From assembly GCF_014640535.1 (NCBI RefSeq), contig NZ_BMHD01000001.1, forward strand, positions 1,180,214-1,244,213: 64,000 nt of DNA, written 5' to 3'. The stretch comes from Cnuibacter physcomitrellae (lineage in GTDB: Bacteria; Actinomycetota; Actinomycetes; Actinomycetales; Microbacteriaceae). A program made the translations under genes and the position numbers. Shown here piece after piece: positions 31,658-42,700 of the stretch (position 1 is the stretch's first letter; every line of letters starts with the position of its first letter). The notes under the pieces were generated by a model that searched no databases, was not told the DNA's origin, and saw only the letters and a program-made list of their open reading frames with translations.

Positions 31658-32632
31658 ATGACGGATCGACCAGACCTCTCACCGGATGAGCTCCGCGCCG
31701 CGCTGGGCCGGGTGCGCACCGAGGTGGGCAAGGCCGTCGTCGCCCAGGACGGTGCCGTCACCGGCCTCATCATCGCGCTGCTCGCGCGCGGGCACGTGCT
31801 GCTCGAGGGCGTGCCCGGTGTGGCGAAGACGCTGCTCGTCCGGAGCCTCAGCCACGCGCTCTCGCTCGACACGAAGCGCGTGCAGTTCACGCCCGACCTG
31901 ATGCCCGGCGACGTCACCGGCTCGCTCGTCTACGACGCACGGTCCGGTGAGTTCACGTTCCGCGAGGGTCCGGTCTTCACGAACATCCTGCTCGCCGACG
32001 AGATCAACCGCACGCCGCCGAAGACGCAGTCGGCACTCCTCGAGGCGATGGAGGAGCGTCAGGTCAGCGTCGACGGCGTGAGCCGGGCGCTCCCGAGCCC
32101 GTTCCTCGTCGCCGCCACGCAGAACCCGATCGAGTACGAGGGCACGTACACCCTGCCCGAGGCGCAGCTCGACCGGTTCCTCGTCAAGCTCGTGCTCGAC
32201 CTCCCGGAGCGCGACGCCGAGGTCGCGGTGCTCGCCCGGCACGCGAGCGGCTTCGATCCCCGCGACCTCCGGGCCGCCGGCGTCACGCCGGTGCTCGACG
32301 CCGCCGGCCTCGAGTCCGCGCAGCGGGCCGTGCGCCAGGTGCAGGCCGCACCCGACGTGCTCGCCTACATCGTCGACCTCGCCCGCGCCACCCGGCAGAG
32401 CCCGTCCGTGAAGCTCGGCGTGAGCCCGCGCGGGGCGACCGCCCTCCTGGCGGCCTCGAAGGCGTGGGCGTGGCTCAACGGCTATCCCGCCATCACGCCC
32501 GACCACGTGCAGGCGATGGTGGTCCCGGTGCTGCGGCACCGCATCCAGCTGCGACCTGAGGCGGAGCTCGAGGGGGTCGCGGTCGACGCGATCCTCCGGT
32601 CGATCCTCACGCAGGTCCGGGTGCCGATCTGA
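31658..32632 (+). CDS. MoxR-family AAA+ ATPase
   Basis: 324 residues. Walker A GVPGVAKT, Walker B ILLADEINRTPPKTQSALLEAMEE, sensor 1 ATQNPIEYEGTYTLPEAQLDRF, and a C-terminal lid. MoxR ATPases act as chaperone-like machines that load cofactors onto, or assemble, VWA-domain partners; here the probable partner is the DUF58/VWA-like protein encoded 7 nt downstream. GAGGA lies about 12 nt before the ATG; 61 bp separate it from the DUF4350 gene, so the run may still be one operon. Confidence 0.93.
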   Translation: MTDRPDLSPDELRAALGRVRTEVGKAVVAQDGAVTGLIIALLARGHVLLEGVPGVAKTLLVRSLSHALSLDTKRVQFTPDLMPGDVTGSLVYDARSGEFTFREGPVFTNILLADEINRTPPKTQSALLEAMEERQVSVDGVSRALPSPFLVAATQNPIEYEGTYTLPEAQLDRFLVKLVLDLPERDAEVAVLARHASGFDPRDLRAAGVTPVLDAAGLESAQRAVRQVQAAPDVLAYIVDLARATRQSPSVKLGVSPRGATALLAASKAWAWLNGYPAITPDHVQAMVVPVLRHRIQLRPEAELEGVAVDAILRSILTQVRVPI

Positions 32633-32639
32633 TCCGCGC

Positions 32640-33947
32640 ATGGCACTGACCGGTCGCGTCGTCGCGTTCCTCCTCGTGGGCCTCGTCCCCGTGGTGGTGC
32701 TCGACGTGCTCTTCGACCTCGCCTATCCCACGCTGCTCGCGTGGCTGGCCCTCACCCTGCTGCTCGTGCTCGTCGACGTGGCGTTCGCCGCCTCGCCGCG
32801 GCGGGTGGCCCTCGAACGCGATCTCCCCGCGCGCATCCGACTCGGCGAGTCGGCCGTCAGCACCCTCTACGTCTCCAACCTCGGTCGGCGCCGGATGGTC
32901 GTCCTGGTCCGAGACGCGTGGCAGCCCTCGGCGGGCGCGGCACGCACGCGGATGCGTCTGGTGATCCCGGCCGGTGAGCGGCGCGCGATGCAGATCCCGC
33001 TCACGCCCTTCCGCCGCGGCGAGCGCCGGGTCGCGCGGGTGGCGCTGCGCTCGTTCGGTCCGCTGGGGTTCGCGGCCCGGCAGGCGGTGCTGCTCTCGCC
33101 CGGGCGACTGCGGGTGCTGCCGCCGTTCCTGTCGCGGCGGCACCTGCCCTCCCGTCTGGCGCGCCTGCGCGAGCTCGACGGCCGCACGAGCATCATGGTC
33201 CGTGGCCAGGGCACCGAGTTCGACAGTCTCCGCGAGTACGTCCGCGGCGACGACGTGAGGTCGATCGACTGGCGGGCCACGGCGAGGCACTCCGACGTGA
33301 TGGTCCGCACCTGGCGGCCGGAGCGTGATCGGCGCGTCGTGATCGTGATCGACACGGGCCGGACGTCCGCGGCCCGCATCGGCGACGAGGTCCGCCTCGA
33401 CACCGCGTTCGAGGCCGCCCTCCTCCTCGCCGCCCTCGCCACACGAGCGGGCGACCGGGTCGATCTCGTGCTCTACGACCGGCGGCTCCGCGGTCGCGTG
33501 CACGGCGCATCCGGTCCCGAGCTGCTCTCCCGGATGGTCGACGCCATGGCCCCGGTCGACCCCGACCTCATCGAGACGGACTGGACCGCCGTCCCGGCGC
33601 TCGTGAGGCAGGTCACGACGCAGCGCGCCCTGGTCGTGCTCGTCACGGCCGCGGACTCGCCGGGCGGGTCCTCGGGACTGCTCGCGACCGTGCCGCAGCT
33701 CAGCCGCGATCACCTGGTGGTGGTGGCGTCGGTCACCGACCCCGATCTCGCGGCCGCCGTGTCCGAGCGATCGACCCGAGAGGAGACGTACCGGGCCGCC
33801 GCGTCCGAGCGGGCGCTCCTCGACGTGCAGCGTGTCTCGACCGCTCTCCGACAGGAGGGCGCCGAGGTCGTGACGGCCCCGCCCGGCGACCTGCCGCCCG
33901 CCGTCGCCGACCGCTATCTCGCGCTCAAGGCCGCCGGCCGGCTCTGA
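32640..33947 (+). CDS. DUF58 (VWA-like) protein, MoxR partner
   Basis: 435 residues. Two N-terminal membrane helices (about 5-45), a beta-rich domain, then the DUF58 signature RGQGTEFDSLREYVRGDDVRSIDW split around residue 190-210 and a von Willebrand A-like C-terminal domain with VVIVIDTGRTS in place of a full DxSxS metal site. No Shine-Dalgarno; the start codon lies 7 nt after the moxR stop, so reinitiation is likely. Function of the MoxR-DUF58 pair is not established. Confidence 0.9.
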   Translation: MALTGRVVAFLLVGLVPVVVLDVLFDLAYPTLLAWLALTLLLVLVDVAFAASPRRVALERDLPARIRLGESAVSTLYVSNLGRRRMVVLVRDAWQPSAGAARTRMRLVIPAGERRAMQIPLTPFRRGERRVARVALRSFGPLGFAARQAVLLSPGRLRVLPPFLSRRHLPSRLARLRELDGRTSIMVRGQGTEFDSLREYVRGDDVRSIDWRATARHSDVMVRTWRPERDRRVVIVIDTGRTSAARIGDEVRLDTAFEAALLLAALATRAGDRVDLVLYDRRLRGRVHGASGPELLSRMVDAMAPVDPDLIETDWTAVPALVRQVTTQRALVVLVTAADSPGGSSGLLATVPQLSRDHLVVVASVTDPDLAAAVSERSTREETYRAAASERALLDVQRVSTALRQEGAEVVTAPPGDLPPAVADRYLALKAAGRL

Positions 33948-33952
33948 CTGGG

Positions 33953-33974
33953 TGAACGGCCTAGGATCCGTTCA
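33953..33974. terminator. Short hairpin between convergent DUF58 and SpoIIM genes
   Basis: TGAACGG (33953-33959) pairs with CCGTTCA (33968-33974); it fills the 24-bp gap and touches the spoIIM stop. Confidence 0.5.
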
Positions 33975-34967
33975 GGCCGCCGTGAGCGTCCGGGCTCCGG
34001 CCTCGAACTCCTCGAGGTCGCCGGTCTGCCCGGCCCGGTAGGCCCGCCCGCCGACGAAGAGCATGTAGAAGAGGAACGCGCCCAGCGCGACCACGCCGAT
34101 CCCGATCTTCACCGGCCAGGGCAGCGGCGACGGCGTGACGAAGCCCTCGATGACGCCCGAGACGAAGAGCACGATCACGAGCCCCAGGGCGATGGTGAAG
34201 AGCGCCCGGCCGTCCTCGGCGAGCGCCTGGCCGCGAGTGCGGGCCCCCGGCGCGATCCAGGCCCAGAACAACCGTGTGCCCGCGGCGGCCGCGACGAAGA
34301 TCGCGGTGAGCTCGAGCAGCCCGTGCGGGAGGATGTAGAGGAAGAACGTGTCGCCGTGGCCGTACTCGAACAGCACGGCGGCGTTGATGCCGAGGTTCTG
34401 CGCGTTCTGGAGGATGACGAGCGGCACCCAGACCCCGAGGATCCCGAAGGCGAGGCACTGCGCCGCGATCCAGGCGTTGTTGGTCCAGACCTGCCCGGTG
34501 AAGCTCGCCGCGGGGTTCTCGCTGTAGTAGTCGACGAAGTCCTCGTTGGCGAGCTTCTTGAGCTGCTCGTCGTCGCCGAGGTTGGCCATGACCGCGGGAT
34601 CGCCGCCGATCCAGAGCGCCCAGAGCGTGGCGATCAGCACGGTGGCCAGCGCCATCGCCAGCGTGAGCCAGCGGATGCGGTACAGGGCTGCCGGGAGCTG
34701 CAGGGCGAAGAAGGCGGGGACGGCCCGCAGCACGTTCGCGCTGGCGCCGGTGAAGCGCAACCTGGCGCGGGACAGCGACACCGACAGTCGATCGCCCTGC
34801 GCCGTGGAGCCGGCGACCGTCTTCAGCGCCGAGAGCTGGGTCGCGCCGGACTGATAGCGCTCGATGAGCTCGTCGGCCTCCTGGCCGGTGAAGGCGCGCT
34901 TGCGTCCCAGCTCGTCGAGGCGAGCCCACTCCTCGGAGTGAGCCGCTGTGTAGGCGTCGAGGTCCAT
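33972..34967 (-). CDS. Stage II sporulation protein M family membrane protein
   Basis: 331 residues. A cytoplasmic N-terminal helical part (about 1-95) is followed by 5-6 membrane segments typical of SpoIIM/DUF95 proteins (ASFTGQVWTNNAWIAAQCLAFGILGVWVPL, LYILPHGLLELTAIFVAAAAG as separate helices). In Bacillus SpoIIM takes part in engulfment; in non-sporulating actinobacteria it is conserved next to RDD and MoxR/DUF58 genes with unknown role. The start codon is only 17 bp from the divergent RDD gene; TATCAT lies 8 nt upstream. Confidence 0.88.
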   Translation of the reverse strand: MDLDAYTAAHSEEWARLDELGRKRAFTGQEADELIERYQSGATQLSALKTVAGSTAQGDRLSVSLSRARLRFTGASANVLRAVPAFFALQLPAALYRIRWLTLAMALATVLIATLWALWIGGDPAVMANLGDDEQLKKLANEDFVDYYSENPAASFTGQVWTNNAWIAAQCLAFGILGVWVPLVILQNAQNLGINAAVLFEYGHGDTFFLYILPHGLLELTAIFVAAAAGTRLFWAWIAPGARTRGQALAEDGRALFTIALGLVIVLFVSGVIEGFVTPSPLPWPVKIGIGVVALGAFLFYMLFVGGRAYRAGQTGDLEEFEAGARTLTAA

Positions 34968-34984
34968 CTGATTAGATGATATCC
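34968..34984. promoter_or_regulatory. 17-bp divergent gap with overlapping promoters
   Basis: The entire space between two divergent ATGs. Plus strand: TTAGAT (34972-34977) then 7 nt to the RDD ATG. Minus strand: TATCAT (34976-34981) then 8 nt to the SpoIIM ATG. The -10 boxes overlap and the -35 regions must lie inside the opposite genes. Confidence 0.6.
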
Positions 34985-35896
34985 ATGAGCCGACCGCCTG
35001 TCTCGGACCCGGGCCGGACGGGCGCGAGCTCCGCCGGCGCCCCTGTCGCGGGGGCGTCCGGGGCCGCCGCCGTCGTGGGCGTCGGAGACGACGAGCTGCT
35101 GACCGGGGAGGCCGTCGCCCTGGACGTGAGGCCCACCGGGTTCCTCCTGCGCAGCGCCGGCGGAGCGATCGACTGGCTGGTGTTCACCCTCCCGTTGATC
35201 GCCGTCCTCACCTGGTACGGGCAGCTCCTGCCCGCCCTCCCCATCGACCAGGCGCTCGCGACCGCGCTCGTCACCGCGACGACCGTGTTCTTCTGGGTCG
35301 TCGCACCGATCGTGGTGGAGGTGCTGACGAGAGGCCGGTCGCTCGGTCGACTCGCGGTCGGGTCGAGGATCGTGCGCGACGACGGCGGGGCCGCCGGACT
35401 CCGGCACGCCATCATCCGCGGCCTCCTGGGCTACGTGGAGATCTTCGTCAGCTTCGGATCCATCGCGTTCATCGTGTCTCTCCTCAACCGGAGGTCGAAG
35501 CGGCTCGGTGACCTGATCGCCGGGACGTACAGCCAGCACGAACGGGTGCCGCATCCCGTGCCGCACGGCTACGCGATGCCGCCTGAGCTCTTCGCGTGGG
35601 CGCAGATCGCGGATGTGGCGAAGCTGCCCGACCGCCTCTCCCGGAGGATCGCCGCGCACCTGGCGTCGGCCCCGCGCACCGATCCGCGCATCCGCGCCCG
35701 CCTGTCGTTCGAGCTCGCGGCGGAGGCGTCGCGATTCGTGTCCCCGCTCCCGGACGTCGACCCGTTCGTCTTCCTGGTGGGGGTGGCGGTGATGCGCCGC
35801 GACCGCGACTACGCCGCCCTGCTCGGCGAGCGCCGCCGCCTGGAGCGCCTCCAGCCCGCCCTGCGCAGCCTCCCCCACGGCTTCCCCGACCGCTGA
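34985..35896 (+). CDS. RDD-family membrane protein
   Basis: 303 residues. The RDD domain (about 45-180) begins VRPTGFLLRSAGGAIDWLVF, where the conserved R...D pair lies in the first helix; three TM segments and the family's closing LLNRRSKRLGDLIAGTY follow. The cytoplasmic C-terminal half (about 190-303) is Arg-rich and helical. The start at 34985 (MSRPPVSDPG) fits the TTAGAT box 7 nt before it; the ATG at 34976 lies inside the promoter. Partner of the divergent SpoIIM gene by conserved neighbourhood. Confidence 0.87.
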   Translation: MSRPPVSDPGRTGASSAGAPVAGASGAAAVVGVGDDELLTGEAVALDVRPTGFLLRSAGGAIDWLVFTLPLIAVLTWYGQLLPALPIDQALATALVTATTVFFWVVAPIVVEVLTRGRSLGRLAVGSRIVRDDGGAAGLRHAIIRGLLGYVEIFVSFGSIAFIVSLLNRRSKRLGDLIAGTYSQHERVPHPVPHGYAMPPELFAWAQIADVAKLPDRLSRRIAAHLASAPRTDPRIRARLSFELAAEASRFVSPLPDVDPFVFLVGVAVMRRDRDYAALLGERRRLERLQPALRSLPHGFPDR

Positions 35897-35913
35897 CGAG
35901 CACGCCCTCCCAA

Positions 35914-35978
35914 CCCCGCCGAAAGGCGAGAAGGGGCCCGCCCGCGGGTGCGGAAGGACCCCTTCTCGGGCGGCGGGG
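35914..35978. terminator. Bidirectional terminator, RDD gene / ahcY
   Basis: Inner stem CGAGAAGGGG (35927-35936) with CCCCTTCTCG (35959-35968), outer stem CCCCGCC (35914-35920) with GGCGGGG (35972-35978), between convergent stops. Confidence 0.8.
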
Positions 35979-37460
<1,482 letters not shown>

Positions 37461-37520
37461 TGCCTCATCATCCCATGCGGAGATGGGAGAGGCCTTGCAG
37501 CACGGGTGCTGCGGGACGAC

Positions 37521-37724
37521 TCAGTCGGCGACGACGTACCGGACGATCTGCCACCCCTGCGGGGCCGAGAGCCGATCGGTGTGCACGGCGCAGAGGTCGT
37601 AGCTGTGGGGCTCGGGCGTCGGGCTGAGTGGACCGACCACGACGAGGGAGTCGCGGTAGTCGTAGGTGAGCGTCGTCACAGCCTCGCCGCGGCACGAGGG
37701 TCGCGAGCACTCCCTGATGATCAT
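37521..37724 (-). CDS. DUF3499 protein
   Basis: 67 residues. MIIRECSRPSCRGEAVTTLTYDY and DLCAVHTDRLSAPQGW carry the Cys pair (C6, C11) and the Cys-His pair (CAVH) expected to bind one metal. The family is conserved in actinobacteria next to a zincin-like gene and whiB2 (Rv3258c). Here it is short, with no C-terminal extension. ATG at 37724 chosen because TATCGT lies 7 nt upstream. Function unknown. Confidence 0.85.
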   Translation of the reverse strand: MIIRECSRPSCRGEAVTTLTYDYRDSLVVVGPLSPTPEPHSYDLCAVHTDRLSAPQGWQIVRYVVAD

Positions 37725-37731
37725 CGTGTTC

Positions 37732-37737
37732 ACGATA
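37732..37737 (-). promoter_or_regulatory. Probable -10 box of the DUF3499 gene (leaderless)
   Basis: TATCGT on the minus strand, 7 nt before the ATG; no Shine-Dalgarno. Confidence 0.5.
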
Positions 37738-37795
37738 GTCGTCTCCCTGGCCGCTGGATCGGCGGCTCGCCGACGTGTCGCCGGACGCCGTCTCC

Positions 37796-37801
37796 TAGAC
37801 T
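37796..37801 (+). promoter_or_regulatory. Probable -10 box of the zincin-like gene (leaderless)
   Basis: TAGACT on the plus strand, 6 nt before the ATG at 37808; no Shine-Dalgarno. Confidence 0.5.
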
Positions 37802-37807
37802 GGGCGC

Positions 37808-38248
37808 ATGCCCCGAGCACGACGGACGAGCCGAGCATCCGCGGCCAGCCGGAGGTCCCGATCGAGGCACGGCCGTGACCTGAGGTCCTCCGCCACCGGC
37901 CCCTTCCTGCCTCCGCTGCGCTCCCGCCTCGACTTCTTCGACCTCGTCGTCGCCGATACCGCGGAGTACCTGCGGAGCGTCTTCCCCAACGAGCTCGCCA
38001 CGACCTCGTTCGAGGTCGCGCCGATGCCGTTCGGTCGCTTCGGGTCGCCCGACCACGTCGACCGCTGGGCCGTCGGCGACGACCGCGTGATCCTCTTCCG
38101 TCTGCCCATCCAGCGGATGTCGAACCTCCACCGCGACGACGAGTCGCATCGGAGGATGGCCATCGAGGCGTGCGTCTTCCGTGCGGTCGCGGAGATGCTC
38201 GGCAAGGATCCCTGGGACGTCGCGCCCGAGGGCTTCACCCACCTCTGA
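37808..38248 (+). CDS. Zincin-like metallopeptidase-family protein, no HExxH
   Basis: 146 residues. The basic N-terminus (about 1-28, eleven Arg) is followed by a domain that I relate to the Rv3259/PF06262 group: LRSRLDFFDLVVADTAEYL ... FEVAPMPFG ... VILFRLPIQRMS ... RRMAIEACVFRAVAEMLGKDP. Where zincins have HExxH this protein has ACVFRAVAEMLG, so metal-dependent proteolysis is unlikely; the actinobacterial branch seems to share this loss (from memory). Divergent from the DUF3499 gene with 83 bp between. Function unknown. Confidence 0.75.
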   Translation: MPRARRTSRASAASRRSRSRHGRDLRSSATGPFLPPLRSRLDFFDLVVADTAEYLRSVFPNELATTSFEVAPMPFGRFGSPDHVDRWAVGDDRVILFRLPIQRMSNLHRDDESHRRMAIEACVFRAVAEMLGKDPWDVAPEGFTHL

Positions 38249-38291
38249 GCGCGGAGCCCACGGCCTCTGAGCGCGAGCTCCGCCGCGGACG

Positions 38292-39728
38292 TCAGCCGTA
38301 GACGAGGACCGGCGGCGACGCGGCGTCCGGAGGCATCAGGCCCATCCCGGCGAGCCTGCCGTCGCCGACGAAGGACAGCGACGCCGCGACGGGGCCGTTC
38401 GACTCGACCCTGTAGCCCTGACCGGAGTCGAGGTAGATGAAGCGCGTGGAGTGCGCGGGGATGGTGACCGACGCGGGCGCGGCCGAGCCCGTCACCGTCA
38501 CCGACAGCTCCGAGTCGCCGGGGTTGTACAGGTGGATGCGCGAGGCCGCCGCGGCGGGGACGGCGGCGACGAACGACTCCGCCTGCGCCTGGACGGAGGG
38601 GAACCAGGCCAGATCGGGGCTGCTGCCGTCGACCCGCGAGGTGCGTGCCGCCGTCACGACCGGATGATCGGACTCGAGCGTCACCGTGTACGTGCCGTCA
38701 GGCACGTCCTGCAGCGGGAAGTCGGTGACGACCCCGGGTGTGAGCCCGACCTGGTAGTCGGTCGAGGCACTGCCCTCGGTCTCGCCCTGGATGTGGATGC
38801 GGACCGCGGCGGGCTCCGTGCCGGGCAGGTAGAGGCGCAGGATGCTCTGGAGGTCGCCCTCGTCCGCGTCGGCCAGGCGCCCCGAGATCGCGGCCGACGA
38901 GGTGATCTCGATGCCGGGGACGGTCGCCTCGGTCGAGGGGGGCGCGGAGGGACCCGCCAGCTCCACTCCCCCGGGCTCCAGTCCGCGCACGACGCTCTGC
39001 TGCACGGCAGCGGTCACCGCTCCGACGGTCGTCGTCACGTGCAGGACGGGCGAGGTCGCGTCGGGCGCGAGCCCGGCCAGCGAGAGGATGCGCGTGCTGC
39101 GCGCGGGGATGTCGATGCCGCGAGCACCGGGAGCCTCGACCTGACCCTTCTCGTCGAAGATCGCGATGTCGGCCTTCGCCGCCACGTCCTGAGGGTTCGC
39201 CAGGATGACGAAGCTCGTGCGGCCGGTGGTGGTCGCACCGGCGACGAGCCACGTGTCGGACGTCGGCTGCGTGCAGGACGCCACCGCGAGACCGGAGATC
39301 TCGGGGGTGCCGGCCACCTGCGCCTGGCCCGCGCCGAAGAGCGTGTCGCCGTCCTGAGCCCCGGCCGGCAGCGCCACCCGCACGGGTGCGGCGTCGGCGC
39401 GACCGGCGCGGTCGTCCGGGGAGGCCAGCTGCTCCGTGGTGAGCGGGTCGGGCGAGACGTTCACGTAGTCCGTCACCGTGGGCGCCCCGATCGACGAGAT
39501 GGCCGTGGCGTCCTGGCCGGAGTCGTCGGACAGCCGGACGAGACCACCGGGGCACGCTCGCACCTCCGCCGCGGGCGTCGGATCGACCACCGTGGAACGA
39601 GGCTCGGCGGTGACGCTCGGCAACGGGACGAAGAAGGCGACTCCGATTGACGCGGCCACCGCCACCACACCCACGACCCCTGCCGCGATGCGCGCCCCTC
39701 TCGCCACCATCCTGCGATCAGCGGGCAT
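38292..39728 (-). CDS. DUF5719 secreted/membrane-anchored protein
   Basis: 478 residues. One N-terminal TM or signal anchor (about 11-33, RIAAGVVGVVAVAASIGVAFFV), then an all-beta extracytoplasmic region: repeated VTVTGSAAPASVTIPAHSTRFIYL-like segments suggest several Ig-like modules. A probable Cys pair lies in EVRACPGGL and AVASCTQP. It overlaps the 3' end of the large glycosyltransferase gene by 11 bp and is co-transcribed with it; this pair is conserved near whiB2. Likely acts outside the membrane with the transferase, but that is inference. Confidence 0.8.
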   Translation of the reverse strand: MPADRRMVARGARIAAGVVGVVAVAASIGVAFFVPLPSVTAEPRSTVVDPTPAAEVRACPGGLVRLSDDSGQDATAISSIGAPTVTDYVNVSPDPLTTEQLASPDDRAGRADAAPVRVALPAGAQDGDTLFGAGQAQVAGTPEISGLAVASCTQPTSDTWLVAGATTTGRTSFVILANPQDVAAKADIAIFDEKGQVEAPGARGIDIPARSTRILSLAGLAPDATSPVLHVTTTVGAVTAAVQQSVVRGLEPGGVELAGPSAPPSTEATVPGIEITSSAAISGRLADADEGDLQSILRLYLPGTEPAAVRIHIQGETEGSASTDYQVGLTPGVVTDFPLQDVPDGTYTVTLESDHPVVTAARTSRVDGSSPDLAWFPSVQAQAESFVAAVPAAAASRIHLYNPGDSELSVTVTGSAAPASVTIPAHSTRFIYLDSGQGYRVESNGPVAASLSFVGDGRLAGMGLMPPDAASPPVLVYG

Positions 39729-42700
39729 CGTCGTCTCCTCGTCGCTGGGCGTCGTGGCGGGCGATCGCGTCGCGCACGCTCAGCACCGTCTCGTCGTCGG
39801 GGTCGTAACCGGGATCCGTCGCCCCCGCCGGGGAAGCGTCGTCGGCCGCGGCCGGCTCCTCGAGGTCGGGCGTCGGAGCGACGGGCTGCGCGACGGGCGA
39901 CGCTGAAGCGTCGGAACCGGCGGCGTCGGACGCGGCCGAGTCGGAGTCGGCGTCAGCGCTCTCGGCATCCGAGACCCGAGCGTCCGAGATCCTGGCATCG
40001 GAGACCCCGCCGTCGGCACCGCGGGCGTCGGCCGGACCGGGGGCAGGCGCCACGACGGCGTCCTCCGCGCTCCCCGGGTCCGCGAGGACGACCACGTCGA
40101 CCTCCTCGGCAGCGGGACCCGACTCGGAGGGGACCTCGACTACCGAGTCCGGTGCGGGCCGTTCGTCCTCGACGAGGATGACCGGGCCGGCCGGAGCCGC
40201 GGCAGTCGACGCCGCGGCCGCACCCGTCGTGGCGGGCGCCGTGGGCGCCGGGGGCTCGACCGGCACGAAGCCGGATCCCCCCACGATGGTGCCCACCGGT
40301 ACCTCGCGCACCGGGGTCTCCTCGTCGGCCCGGACCTCGTCGAGCATCTCGGGCTCGTCGCCGGCGACCTCGTCGTCGTCGTACTCGCTGGTCTTGTCCT
40401 CCGCGATGGCCTCCGCCGTCGAGTGCGCCGCCGCGACGTGCGCGGTCGAGCTCACGGCGCGTCCGCCCTGCACCTGCAGGCGTCCCGCGGGCAGGGCGAG
40501 CAGCAGGGCAATGAGGAAGACGGCGCCCTGCACCACCAGCACCAGGATGCCGAGCGGGGTGCCGACGTTGCTCGGCACCGGAGCGGGCAGGCTCGGCAAC
40601 GGCTGGGCCGACCCCACCTGCCAGAGCCCGCCGACCGAGGTGTCGCCCACGAGGGTCAGCGAGGGGTTGCTTCCGAGGGCGTTCGAGGTGCGGGCGACGG
40701 TCGCCGCCGCCTCGGTGCTCGACTCGGCAGCGCTGACCGGCTGCAGCAGCACGAACGCGATGCCGAGCGCGTTCAGCTCGCCCGAGACGTCGGATCCGCT
40801 GATCGACGCGGCGTTGCCGACCAGCTCGTCGAGCGTGTCCGATCCCGCGCCGGAGAGCGCGGACGTGGAGGCGAGCGTCGACTGCTGGTCGAGCGTCGGC
40901 CCGGCACCGTGGACGACCGAGGCGGCGAGGCCGCCGTCCGCCTGCGGGGAGAGGACGAGGGTGCCCACCCGGGGGTTGGCGATGGCCTCCGCGACGACGA
41001 AGGCGGGCATCTGCCGACCGCTGCCGGGCACCACCTCGGCCGTGCCGAGGAGCACGCCCAGTCCGAGCGGCAGGACGAGGACGCCGATCGCGACGGACCC
41101 GATCACGGCGGGGACGGCGGCGAAGGAGCGGAGGGAATGCAGGGCGAGCACGGCTGCGCCCACCATGCCGAGCCAGTAGAGGCTGAGCCCCGAACCGGAC
41201 CAGATCGCCACGGAGTGGCTGCCGCTGGTGGCCAGCTGGAGCTGTCCGGCCAGGAGCGCGGTGCCGAGCCCGAGGATCGCGATCCCGATCGACGCGAGCG
41301 CCGCGTAGCTGCGCGGGAGGAAGAGGGCGACGAGCGCGGTCAGCGCGAGCGGCACGATGAGGACGACGGCGATGATCCCGACGAGCGTCGACGAGATGCC
41401 CACCTGTCCAGCGAGGTCGACCCAGCCCGAGAGCCCGCGCTGGGGCAGACCGAGGAGGAGGTCGACGGCGCCGGCCGGATCGCGCCAGACCGGCACGCCG
41501 GGGTCGGCCAGCAGGGCCAGCGGGGTCCCGCGCATCCACTGGTCGTACGCCAGCGGGGCGAAGAGCACGAGGGCGGGGATGGGGATGCCGATGAGCCGAG
41601 CCACGTCGCGCCTGCTCGCGATGGTCGCGGCGACCCACATGACCAGGAGAGCAGGCCAGAGCGACGGCGCCGCGGCGGCGACCGCGGCGAAGAGGATCGC
41701 CGCCATGCCCGATGCCGACCAGGAACGCGGCGCCGACAGAGCCGCGAGGACCAGCCACGGCAGGAGGAGGTGGGCGATGACCGGGCCGATCATGCCCGCG
41801 TCGAGCCCGGAGAGCAGCGGCGGCGCGATCGCCCAGAGCACGGCCGCGGTCGTGCGGGCCAGCGGCCGGTCGGTCAGCGCTGCGGCGCAGAACCAGGCCG
41901 CGAGGGCGGCGAGGGGCAGCGTGACGAGGTACAGGCAGACCAGCACGAAGCTGGGCGACCAGAACGTGATCGAGCCGAGGACCGCGAGCACGGCGGCGAA
42001 CGGGTCCGCGGCGCCGGTGAACCCGAGCCCGATGTCGCGGAAGCCGACGCCGATCTGCGCCCACAGGCTGCCCGCATCCGACGACAGCGGCAGGGCGCCG
42101 CCACCCAGGAGCGCTGCGGCGCCGAAGAGCGGGATGAACAGCACGAACCCGACCAGCGCCATGACGAGTACGGTCGCCAGCCCGCCGCTGGCGATGAACT
42201 GGATGCGGTCACGATCGCCGCGGAGGTAGGTGAGGGCGATCTCGCGCTGCAGCGAACGCCGTCTCCGCACCTCGTCGCCGGGCATGCGGAGCGGAGCGAT
42301 CGCGCTCCAGCCGACCCGCTTCGCGGCCTTCAGCCTGCGACGCGCCTCGCCGATGTGCGATCCGAACGCCGTCCGGAAGGCGGCGGAGAACTCGCCTCCC
42401 ACCGCTCCGGGCTGCTTGCGCACGAGTTGGAACAGCGCGCGGACGACCGCGAGGGGCACCAGCGACAGCCAGAGCAGGGCCACGGCCGCCCCGGGTGCGT
42501 AGACGAGTCGGCGGTGGAGCTGAGCGGCGCGAGCGGCAGCCTGGCGGCGCCGCCGGGCGGACCCCTTCTGCGAGCGGCCGGGCCCGGAGAGGCCGTCGCC
42601 GTCGGTCGCGACGCGCGCCGCCGGCACGGCGAGCACCCGGTGCCCGGCGAGCCGGACACGGATGGAGAAGTCGAGCGCGTTGTCGGCCGTCGGGAGCGCG

